From Cupriavidus sp. (GTDB lineage Bacteria; Pseudomonadota; Gammaproteobacteria; Burkholderiales; Burkholderiaceae), in contig JAPSLP010000003.1 in assembly GCA_031180665.1 (NCBI GenBank), positions 186,001 through 250,000 of the forward strand: 64,000 nucleotides of DNA, in the 5' to 3' direction. The notes beneath the pieces were generated by a model, which saw only the letters and a list, made by a program, of their open reading frames with translations, was not told the origin of the DNA and made no database searches. This document shows, in pieces, positions 27,291-34,665 of this stretch (its first letter is position 1; every line of letters starts with the position of its first letter). The translations under genes were made by a program, and so were the position numbers.

Positions 27291-27423
27291 TTGGCCTGAG
27301 CCGCCGAGGAATATCCAGTGTGACGCCATGGAACACGACGCCACGCGAGGCGGTGGCGGCTGCGAGCGAGCCCGGCGCAAAGGGAACGACGAAGATCGAG
27401 GTCGGCGTGGGGCCACGCCGCGT

Positions 27424-27811
27424 TCAGTGCGCGGCGACAGCCGTGCCCCGCTGTATTCGCTGCTGCCAACTGTGTGCAATGAACGCCGCCATCGTGCCCA
27501 GCGTTGCCGCGGTAGCCAGCATCGTGAAGGCGCCCAGCGATGGCGGCTGATGTGAGGCAAAGTAGGCGACCAGACCGAGGAAGAAGCCGAGCAGGTTGTT
27601 GAACGCCGGCGCCCTTGCCAACGACAGCGCGACGCCGGTGATCGCGAACACCACCGCACTGAGCGTGTAGCTGCCCAGCAGCGGCGTCAGTGCCGCCATC
27701 GCGATCGCTGCGCCGATGCCAAGCGCCACGCCGATCAGCACGCAGCCCAGATTGATCGCGCCCTGCTTCGACGACCACCTTCAATTGCGTGGGAAAGGCG
27801 CGATCAGCCAT
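27424..27811 (-). pseudogene. small polytopic membrane protein, frameshifted (DUF1097-like?)
   Basis: Reading leftward, ATG at 27809-27811 starts MADRAFPTQLKVVVEAG. A one-base frame change near 27757-27765 is needed to continue AINLGCVLIGVALGIGAAI and on into hydrophobic helices containing APAFNNLLGFFLGLVAYFAS. The joined product would be about 127 residues with four transmembrane segments. Resemblance to DUF1097 proteins is an impression only. The second part alone has an ATG at 27741 and could still be made. Confidence 0.5.
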
Positions 27812-27991
27812 GGTCGGTCTCCGCAAACTGAGCATCCAGGCGCGGCGACAGCAGGTCCGCCAGTCCGATGCGCCGCAGGAAACGTTCACGTCGTACAGAT
27901 GCGCATATTGCTCTGGCGTGATCGCCGGGGGAGCGCCAGGCGTGAACGATGCGGCGGGCGCCGCGTGAATGGCGATGTCGGGTTCGACCAT
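27804..27991 (-). pseudogene. frameshifted fragment of unknown gene
   Basis: The minus strand reads MVEPDIAIHAAPAASFTPG and PPAITPEQYAHLYDVNV, then after a frame change near 27875-27885 continues FLRRIGLADLLSPRLDAQF and AETDHG to a stop overlapping the next start by eight bases. The continuity across the shift and the coupled overlap indicate a once real gene. I do not recognise the family. It lies downstream of the FadR gene on the same strand. Confidence 0.4.
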
Positions 27992-28012
27992 GGGCCTCCG
28001 ACCCTGCGCAGC

Positions 28013-28042
28013 CGACTATTCCGTGCCCGACTATTCCGTGCC
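28013..28042. repeat. 15-base tandem duplication at the end of the FadR gene
   Basis: CGACTATTCCGTGCC occurs twice back to back (28013-28027 and 28028-28042). It covers the last codons and stop of the FadR gene, so the end of the reading frame (GTE-stop) is present twice. It looks like a recent slippage event. Confidence 0.8.
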
Positions 28043-28807
28043 CATATCCGCCACCGGGCGCCCGGCGGCGCGCCGTCTCGCGATCGGCGATTGCAGATCG
28101 AGGCTGGCGCGCTGATAGCCGCGGCGGAAATCGTCGACATGCTTGCGCATCCATTCCTGCGCGCTTTCCTGGTCCCCGTCCCGGATGGCAGAAAAGATCG
28201 CGCGATGGGCCTGCAGCAGTCGCCGGCCAGCAATCGGCACGCGATTCATCACGGCCTCGAACGCCGGATAGAACAGCCGGCTGAGCGGCTCCCGGGCCAG
28301 CACGAGTGCGCGGTTCCCGCTCATCGCAGCGACGATGCCATGGAATTCGATGTCGAGGTCGACGATGCTCTGGCCCGCGCGCAGCGCGTCTTCCGTACGC
28401 TGGAGATTGTCTTCGAGCCGGGCGAGCGACTCGCTCTCCGTCGCCACGCGCGCCGCCGCCAGCCGCGCCATATTGGGTTCGAGCACGTGCATCGCTTCCC
28501 ACAGTTCATCGAAGCCGATCTCATGCAGCACGAGCGCGCGTTCGAGCTGCTTGCCGACCTCGGCTTCCGACGGACGGCTGATCACCATCTTCTTCGCGTG
28601 TTCCCGCCGGATCAGATTGGCTTCCTCGAGGACCCGGATACTTTCCCGGACGGTCGAACGATTGACCCCGAACATGTCGCACAAGCGCGCTTCGGTAGGC
28701 AACTGGTCGCCTTCGCGCAGCCGCCCATCGAGAATGCGCTCGATCATGGCTTCGGCCAGGATCCGGTATGCGGGAACGGTGCGGATTTTTTCGAACGGAG
28801 TCTCCAA
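28031..28807 (-). CDS. GntR-family regulator, FadR (FCD) subfamily
   Basis: 258 residues. N-terminal winged helix: LREGDQLPTEARLCDMFGVN then RSTVRESIRVLEE (residues 30-65). C-terminal all-helical FCD domain with metal-type ligands in DLDIEFHGIVA and the later AHRAIFSAI. The gene diverges from the LivK-type receptor and the kinase/ACAD cluster. Two near-identical 27-base operators in inverted orientation flank the promoter, strongly suggesting it represses the cluster and itself until a CoA or acid effector binds. Confidence 0.92.
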   Translation of the reverse strand: METPFEKIRTVPAYRILAEAMIERILDGRLREGDQLPTEARLCDMFGVNRSTVRESIRVLEEANLIRREHAKKMVISRPSEAEVGKQLERALVLHEIGFDELWEAMHVLEPNMARLAAARVATESESLARLEDNLQRTEDALRAGQSIVDLDIEFHGIVAAMSGNRALVLAREPLSRLFYPAFEAVMNRVPIAGRRLLQAHRAIFSAIRDGDQESAQEWMRKHVDDFRRGYQRASLDLQSPIARRRAAGRPVADMGTE

Positions 28808-28830
28808 GTCGCGCTCCTCCAGGCAAAAGC

Positions 28831-28857
28831 GGATTGTCAGACAGTCAGACTAGTGGG
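28831..28857 (-). promoter_or_regulatory. FadR-type operator, site 1
   Basis: On the minus strand this 27-base stretch matches the site at 28911-28937 at 23 of 27 positions by eye. It includes TCTGACTGTCTGACAA, and the dyad core is TTGTC-A-GAC. It lies 24 bases upstream of the FadR gene start. Confidence 0.7.
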
Positions 28858-28893
28858 CGATACCCCGAATGTCAACCGGGGTAACTGCTGTCC

Positions 28894-28921
28894 TTGACAT
28901 CGCGCGCCATCCCACTAATCT
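28894..28921 (+). promoter_or_regulatory. probable promoter of the kinase/ACAD operon
   Basis: TTGACA at 28894-28899 and TAATCT at 28916-28921, 16 bases apart. The -10 element lies inside operator site 2, so a bound FadR would occlude it. Confidence 0.6.
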
Positions 28922-28937
28922 GATTGTCAGACAAACC
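28911..28937 (+). promoter_or_regulatory. FadR-type operator, site 2
   Basis: Contains TCTGATTGTCAGACAA with the perfect dyad TTGTC-A-GACAA at 28924-28934. It overlaps the -10 element of the putative promoter and matches site 1 in inverted orientation. Confidence 0.75.
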
Positions 28938-28999
28938 GACGTAGACGGTAACGCTCCCGGCCAAACCGCCGGTATGGCGACGACAAAAGGAGACATGCG

Positions 29000-30232
29000 A
29001 TGGCACTCACACCCATGATCCGGGCGCTTGCCTGGACCGTCCCGCTTCTGGCCTGCCCGGCCCTGGCCCAGCCATCGTCCGGCATCTCGGAGGGTGAGGT
29101 GCGGATAGGCGTACTGACCGATCTTTCCTCGGTCTATTCGGACCTGGCGGGCAGCGGCTCGGTGCTGGCGGCCCGCATGGCGGTCGAAGAGTTCCAGGCC
29201 ACGCATCGCCCCGCTTTCCCGATCCGGGTTCTTTCCGCCGACCATCAGAACAAGCCGGACGTCGCCTCCACGAAGGCCCGGTCCTGGATGGACGTCGAAA
29301 AGGTCGACGTGATCGTCGATCTGCCCGCCTCCTCGGTATCGCTGGCGGTGGTCAAGCTCGCCAAGGAGAAGAGCCGGCTGGTGATCGTTTCCGGCGCCGC
29401 AAGCACGCGCATCACCAACGAGGACTGCACGCCGACAGCACTGCACTGGACGTACGACACGTATGCGCTGGCCACCGGCACCGCGCGCGCCGTTCTGAAG
29501 CGTGGCGGCGATACCTGGTACTTCATTACCGCCGACTACGCGGGAGGCCGCGCATTGGAGAAGGATGCGTCCGAGGTCGTCGTGGCCGGAGGCGGCAAGG
29601 TGGTCGGGCGCTCGACGCATCCTTTCCCCGGATCCGATTTCTCGTCCTATCTGATGGCTGCACAGGCATCGAAGGCAAAAGTGATCGCGCTCGCCAACGC
29701 GGGTAACGACACGACAAATACGATCAAGCAGGCGGCGGAGTTTGGCATCACCAAAAAACAGTCGCTCGCGGCCACGCTGATGTTCATCACCGACGTCCAC
29801 AGTCTTGGCCTGGAAAAGGCGCAGGACATGTATCTGACGGAAGGGTTCTACTGGGACCTGGACGAACAGACGCGCGCCTGGTCCAGGCGCTTCTATGCGC
29901 AGCAGAAGCGCATGCCGACGATGGCGCAGGCCGGCGTCTACTCCTCGGTGCTGCACTACCTCAAGGCCGTGCAGGCCGGTCGCACCGACGAGGCGATGGC
30001 GGTGGTGGGCAAGATGCGGGAGCTCCCGGTATCGGACATGTTCGCCCGTAACGGCAAGCTGCGCAGCGATGGCCGCATGGTGCACGACATGTACCTGGTG
30101 CAGGTGAAAAAGCCGGCGGAGTCGAAATACCCATGGGACTACTACCACGTGCGCCAGGTCATTCCCGGGGACCAGGCCTTCATGCCGCTGGAGAAATCGC
30201 TCTGCAGCACCCTGAAGTCCGCCGGCCGCTAG
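29000..30232 (+). CDS. ABC transporter substrate-binding protein, LivK-like
   Basis: 410-residue periplasmic receptor of the branched-chain amino acid/amide family. Signal peptide at 1-23 ending ALA-QP, then EGEVRIGVLTDLSSVYSDLA with the type I receptor fold, ADHQNKPDVASTKARSW, and ITADYAGGRALEKDA. Proteins of this subgroup often bind aromatic or aliphatic carboxylates. No permease or ATPase follows; the next genes are catabolic. It probably supplies the acid consumed by the CoA-dependent enzymes downstream, using transporter parts encoded elsewhere. Confidence 0.92.
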   Translation: MALTPMIRALAWTVPLLACPALAQPSSGISEGEVRIGVLTDLSSVYSDLAGSGSVLAARMAVEEFQATHRPAFPIRVLSADHQNKPDVASTKARSWMDVEKVDVIVDLPASSVSLAVVKLAKEKSRLVIVSGAASTRITNEDCTPTALHWTYDTYALATGTARAVLKRGGDTWYFITADYAGGRALEKDASEVVVAGGGKVVGRSTHPFPGSDFSSYLMAAQASKAKVIALANAGNDTTNTIKQAAEFGITKKQSLAATLMFITDVHSLGLEKAQDMYLTEGFYWDLDEQTRAWSRRFYAQQKRMPTMAQAGVYSSVLHYLKAVQAGRTDEAMAVVGKMRELPVSDMFARNGKLRSDGRMVHDMYLVQVKKPAESKYPWDYYHVRQVIPGDQAFMPLEKSLCSTLKSAGR

Positions 30233-30239
30233 TCCCGCC

Positions 30240-31367
30240 ATGCAGCCGGTCCAAACCATGCCAATGATCCCTGCCATCCCAGCAACGGACGTGGAGCAGC
30301 CGACGGATGCAGCGGTACGATTCCGGCAGCCTGCAGACACTGTCCAGATGGACTGGAAGCGCCTTCGCGACCATCTGCATGCGCACGGACATGTGCTTTC
30401 CCTGGAAGCCGAGCCGCGCCAGTTCTCCGGCGGGCTGGCCAACCTGAATTACCTGATCGAGTTCGACGGCGAACCATGCGTGCTAAGGCGACCGCCGCTC
30501 GGAACCCTGCCGGCCGGCGCCCATGACATGGGCCGCGAACATCGGGTCCTGAGCGGGCTATGGCGGCACTATCCCCTCGCACCGCGCAGCCTGCACTATT
30601 GCGACGACCCTTCAGTACTGGGCGCCCATTTCCTGATCATGGAGTACCGGCCGGGTATCAGCATTGGTTCCGCCATGCCACCGGGCGCCGACGATGGCAC
30701 CGCACAACACCTGGGTGGCGTGCTGGTCGATCTGCTGGTGACATTGCACGCGGTCGATCCCCACGCCCACGAGCTGGCGAGCCTGGGCAAACCGGACGGC
30801 TTCATTGCGCGGGCGATCGATGGATGGTCCCGCCGCGCGGACATCGCGGCGGGACATTATCCGGACAAACAACCGCTGATCGCCTACCTGACGCATTGGC
30901 TGCGCACCCATCGGGTACCGGATGTCGCGCCGACGATGCTGCATTGCGATTTCAAGCTCGACAACGTTCTGTTGGACCCGGTCACGCTGAGTCCGCGCGC
31001 GGTGCTCGACTGGGATATGGCTACCAGGGGACATCCCCTGTTCGACGTGGCGACGATGCTGAGCTACTGGACCGAGCCCGGCGATCCCGAGGAAATTCGG
31101 GCGCTGCATCAAATGCCGACTGCCACGGCCGCCTTTCCCTCCCGCCGGGAAGTGATCGACGCCTACGCACGCCGTACCGGGCGGGACGTATCGGACTTTC
31201 CGTTCCACCGTGTGCTCGGCATGTTCAAGCTTGGCGTGGTGTTCCTTCAACTCCATACCCGTTATCTGTCCGGTCATACGCGCGACGAGAAGTACCGGGG
31301 ATTCGGCCGCATTGGCTGGTCGATTCTGGATTTCACGCACGACATCATCCACGGCCGCGCATTTTGA
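30240..31367 (+). CDS. APH-family small-molecule kinase, ACAD10/11 kinase-domain type
   Basis: 375 residues with the aminoglycoside phosphotransferase fold. Catalytic loop HCDFKLDN at 235-242 (Asp237, Asn242) and metal-binding DWD at 257-259, followed by TRGHPLFDVATML, a pattern shared with the kinase domains of ACAD10/ACAD11 and with LvaA. An N-terminal GGLANLNYLIEFDGEPCVLR gives the ATP-binding sheet. ATG 30240 lies seven bases after the receptor stop. The next gene is an ACAD11-like dehydrogenase, so it most likely phosphorylates a 4-hydroxyacyl (or other hydroxyacyl)-CoA rather than an antibiotic. Confidence 0.88.
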   Translation: MQPVQTMPMIPAIPATDVEQPTDAAVRFRQPADTVQMDWKRLRDHLHAHGHVLSLEAEPRQFSGGLANLNYLIEFDGEPCVLRRPPLGTLPAGAHDMGREHRVLSGLWRHYPLAPRSLHYCDDPSVLGAHFLIMEYRPGISIGSAMPPGADDGTAQHLGGVLVDLLVTLHAVDPHAHELASLGKPDGFIARAIDGWSRRADIAAGHYPDKQPLIAYLTHWLRTHRVPDVAPTMLHCDFKLDNVLLDPVTLSPRAVLDWDMATRGHPLFDVATMLSYWTEPGDPEEIRALHQMPTATAAFPSRREVIDAYARRTGRDVSDFPFHRVLGMFKLGVVFLQLHTRYLSGHTRDEKYRGFGRIGWSILDFTHDIIHGRAF

Positions 31368-31411
31368 GCAGCCGACAGGCCATCGACATTCCTTGTTCGG
31401 AGACCCTTTCA

Positions 31412-32596
31412 ATGGACTTTGCGCTTTCCAATAGCCTGATCGCGCTGCGAGAACGCACCGCTGCCTTTATCCGCGAGCACGTGATTCCACTGGAAAGAGA
31501 CCCGCGTCGCGGCAATCACGGTCCCTCGGAGCCCTTGCGCAGGGAACTCAATGCCCTGGCCCAGCAGGCTGGGCTGCTGGCTCCCCAGGTGGACACCCGC
31601 TGGGGCGGCCTGGGCCTGAGCCACATCGGGCGCGCCGTGGTGTTCGAGGAAGCCGGCTACTCCTTGCTCGGTCCGCTCGCCATGAACTGCGCCGCGCCGG
31701 ACGAAGGCAATATGCACCTGCTCGACATCGTTGCCACCGAACAGCAGAAGCAGCGCTGGCTGAGGCCGCTTGCGTCCGGGCGCATCCGCTCCTGCTTCTG
31801 CATGACCGAGCCCCACCCCGGTGCCGGCGCGGATCCCGCATTGATGAACACCATCGCCGAACGCGACGGTGACCACTATGTCATCCACGGACGCAAGTGG
31901 CTCATCACCGGTGCGGACGGCGCGGGCTTCGCCATTATCATGGCGTGCGTGCCGGACGCCGGCGAGCAAGGCGGCGCGACCATGTTCCTGGCCGACATGG
32001 AGGCATCCGGCATCCGCATCGAGCGCATCATCGACAGCATGGACGCCAGCTTCGCCGGCGGACATGCCGAGGTCGTGTTCGACGGCCTGCGTGTGCCCGC
32101 CACCGACGTCCTTGGCGAAGTCGGACAGGGCTTGCGCTATGCGCAGGTACGGCTCGCACCCGCCCGTCTGACGCATTGCATGCGCTGGCTTGGCGCCGCG
32201 CGGCGCGCGCACGACATCGCCCGCGACTACGCCGGCCGGCGCCGCGCCTTCGGCCGGACCATCGGCGAACACGAGGGCGTGGGATTCATGCTCGCCGACA
32301 ACGAGATCGACATGCACTTGTGCCGGCTGGCGATCCTGCACACCGCCTGGCTGCTGGACCAGGGTGAGGCAGCCCGGCATGAATCGAGCATGGCGAAGGT
32401 GTTCTGCTCCGAAGCGATTTACCGGGTCGCCGACCGTTGCGTGCAGATCCTGGGCGGTATGGGCGTCACCGCAGACACCGTGGTCGAGCAGATCTTCCGC
32501 GAGGTGCGCGCCTTTCGCATCTACGACGGCCCGAGCGAGGTGCACCGCTGGGCCATTGCGCGCCGCGTGCTGCGCGCCGACAAGTCGGCTCAATGA
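31412..32596 (+). CDS. acyl-CoA dehydrogenase, ACAD10/ACAD11-like
   Basis: 394-residue FAD enzyme. Residues 94-101 read AAPDEGNM, close to the APDTGNM signature of ACAD10/11 and bacterial relatives. FCMTEPHPGAGADP and GRKWLITGADG follow the usual FAD and CoA contacts. The C-terminal YDGPSEVHRWAIAR places Glu376 at the usual catalytic position and has the same DGPxEVH wording as ACAD11. In characterised relatives this domain removes phosphate from a phosphorylated hydroxyacyl-CoA made by the partner kinase. ATG 31412 follows CGGAGA about a dozen bases away. Confidence 0.88.
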   Translation: MDFALSNSLIALRERTAAFIREHVIPLERDPRRGNHGPSEPLRRELNALAQQAGLLAPQVDTRWGGLGLSHIGRAVVFEEAGYSLLGPLAMNCAAPDEGNMHLLDIVATEQQKQRWLRPLASGRIRSCFCMTEPHPGAGADPALMNTIAERDGDHYVIHGRKWLITGADGAGFAIIMACVPDAGEQGGATMFLADMEASGIRIERIIDSMDASFAGGHAEVVFDGLRVPATDVLGEVGQGLRYAQVRLAPARLTHCMRWLGAARRAHDIARDYAGRRRAFGRTIGEHEGVGFMLADNEIDMHLCRLAILHTAWLLDQGEAARHESSMAKVFCSEAIYRVADRCVQILGGMGVTADTVVEQIFREVRAFRIYDGPSEVHRWAIARRVLRADKSAQ

Positions 32597-32606
32597 GGGA
32601 GCGACC

Positions 32607-33401
32607 ATGACCGTTCCATTGGCAGTTTCCGCAAACGACACCGGCCTGTTCGACCTCACCGGAACAGTCGCAGTGGTCACTGGCGGCGCGCGCGGGATCG
32701 GCCGCGCCATTGCGCAGGCACTGAGCGCGCACGGCGCGACGGTCGCGGTGTGTGGCCGTACCGTCGACAGGCTCGAATCGGTGGCCGCCGAGATGCGCGC
32801 GCGGGGAGGCCGTGCCGTGGCCATCCGTGCCGACGTGACGCGGGACGACGATGTCGCGCAGCTGCGGGACATCGTGCTGGGCGAATTCGGGCACATCGAC
32901 GTGCTGGTGAACAATGCCGGTATCGATCCTCACTATGCCTCGCTGGAGCACACGACCGATGCGCAGTGGCGGCAGATCATCGAGGTGAACCTCACGGGCG
33001 TCTACCGCTGCTGCCGGCTGCTTGGCACGACGATGATCCCGCGCGCCAACGGATCGATCATCAACATCAGTTCGATCGCCGGTCATATCGGGCTCAAGCG
33101 ACAGGTCCCGTACGCCGCCTCCAAGGGCGGCGTCGAGCAATTGACGCGCGCCCTGGCGCACGACTGGGCCGAGCATGGCATTCGGGTCAACGCCATCGCC
33201 TATGGGTTCGTCGAGACCGACCTGACGTCCGAAGTCGTCACGCATCCCCATATCGGCGCGAGGCTGCGCGCCCGAATTCCGCTGAACCGCTTCGGCACGC
33301 TCGACGATGTGCCAGGCGCGGCGGTCTTTCTCGCCTCGCGCGCCGCGTCCTACGTTACCGGCCACAGCCTGCTGGTAGACGGCGGCTGGACCGCGGTCTG
33401 A
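32607..33401 (+). CDS. short-chain dehydrogenase/reductase (SDR)
   Basis: 264-residue classical SDR: VTGGARGIGRAIA near residue 22, NNAG, the catalytic Ser in NISSIAG and Tyr-Lys in YAASKGG, then VDGG at the end. ATG 32607 follows GAGGGAG and lies ten bases after the dehydrogenase stop. By comparison with the levulinate cluster (LvaD), a keto/hydroxy interconversion on the CoA thioester is a reasonable role. Confidence 0.9.
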   Translation: MTVPLAVSANDTGLFDLTGTVAVVTGGARGIGRAIAQALSAHGATVAVCGRTVDRLESVAAEMRARGGRAVAIRADVTRDDDVAQLRDIVLGEFGHIDVLVNNAGIDPHYASLEHTTDAQWRQIIEVNLTGVYRCCRLLGTTMIPRANGSIINISSIAGHIGLKRQVPYAASKGGVEQLTRALAHDWAEHGIRVNAIAYGFVETDLTSEVVTHPHIGARLRARIPLNRFGTLDDVPGAAVFLASRAASYVTGHSLLVDGGWTAV

Positions 33402-33423
33402 TGCACAACTGCCCGAGGTCCCG

Positions 33424-34626
33424 ATGACACCATCGCCCGAAAGCAGCACGCCCGCCGCCCTGCATGGGCTCAAGATACTGGATCTGACCCGGCTGCTGCC
33501 CGGCGCCTTTTGCACGCAGCTGCTGGCCGATTCCGGTGCGGATGTCCTCAAGATCGAGCGCCCCGGCGACGGCGATTACAACCGGCAGTTCGAGCCCATC
33601 CACAAGCGGGAGTCGGGATCGTTCCTGCTGCTCAATCGCAACAAGCGCAGCCTGACGCTGGATCTGAAGTCCACCGAAGGCCGGGCGATCTTCCTGCAGC
33701 TGGCGCGCGACGCCGACGTGGTCGTGGAGGGCTTCCGGCCCGGCGTGATGGAGCGCCTGGGAATTCATTACGCCGCCTTGCGCGAGCACAACCCCCGGCT
33801 GGTCTATTGCGCGATCTCCGGCTATGGGCAGACGGGCCCGTTGGCGCAGGCGTCGGGACATGACCTGAATTACATGGCGCTCACCGGAGCGTTGCAACTG
33901 TTCGGCACCCCGGCGACAGGACCGATCGTCCCGGGCCTGTCGATTGCCGATGTCGGTGGCGGCTCGCTGATGGCCGCCGTGGGCATCCTGATTGCGTTGG
34001 CAGCCCGTGGCCGAAGTGGCAAGGGGCAGTATGTGGATGTATCCATGTCCGACGGACTGATGAGCTGGCTCTGCTACCACGCTGCAGATTATCTGTTCGG
34101 CGGTGTGGAGCCGCGTGGAGGCGAACGGCCCTTCATTGGCCAGGCGCCCTGCTATAACGTCTACCGCTGCAGCGACGATCGCCATATCAGCCTGGGCATC
34201 ATCGAGGCGCATTTCTGGGATCGATTCTGTGACCTGATCGGTCGCCCCGATTTCAAGGCATCGCAGTGGCCGACTGGCGACGAGGCGTTGCGCCAGCATG
34301 GCGTGCTGTCCACCCTCTTCGCGCAGGCGCCGCGCGATACGTGGGCAGCGCGGCTTGCCGCGGCCGACATTCCGGCGAGCCCGGTCAACAGCATGGCAGA
34401 AGCGTTCGATTCCCCACAATTGAGACACCGCCAGATGCTGCTGGAGATGGATCATCCGGTGGAAGGCCGCATCCCCCAGCTGGGGTTCCCCATCAAATTC
34501 TCCGGCTCGCCGGCCACCCTGCGCCGCCCGCCGCCGCTGCTCGGCCAGCATAACGAAGAAGTGCTCACCGGATTGGGCTATTCCAGCTCGGACATTGTGC
34601 GCCTGCGCGAGCATGCGGTGATCTGA
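33424..34626 (+). CDS. CaiB/BaiF-family CoA transferase (or racemase-like)
   Basis: 400-residue class III CoA transferase fold: LLPGAFCTQLLADSGADVLK, EGFRPGVMERLGIHY, and AISGYGQTGPLAQ. The segment SGHDLNYMALTGAL followed by IADVGGGSLM contains the His and Asp of alpha-methylacyl-CoA racemases, so CoA transfer and racemisation are both possible. Codons and spacing match its neighbours in the operon. It could load CoA on the substrate or correct the configuration of a branched acyl-CoA. Confidence 0.88.
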   Translation: MTPSPESSTPAALHGLKILDLTRLLPGAFCTQLLADSGADVLKIERPGDGDYNRQFEPIHKRESGSFLLLNRNKRSLTLDLKSTEGRAIFLQLARDADVVVEGFRPGVMERLGIHYAALREHNPRLVYCAISGYGQTGPLAQASGHDLNYMALTGALQLFGTPATGPIVPGLSIADVGGGSLMAAVGILIALAARGRSGKGQYVDVSMSDGLMSWLCYHAADYLFGGVEPRGGERPFIGQAPCYNVYRCSDDRHISLGIIEAHFWDRFCDLIGRPDFKASQWPTGDEALRQHGVLSTLFAQAPRDTWAARLAAADIPASPVNSMAEAFDSPQLRHRQMLLEMDHPVEGRIPQLGFPIKFSGSPATLRRPPPLLGQHNEEVLTGLGYSSSDIVRLREHAVI

Positions 34627-34665
34627 CTGGTAGCAACGCCCACCCTGACATCAGGAGACGATGAC

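Noticed and set aside
30240..31367. Aminoglycoside resistance gene
   Set aside because: The APH fold is present, but the context with an ACAD11-like dehydrogenase and CoA enzymes points to a metabolic kinase.
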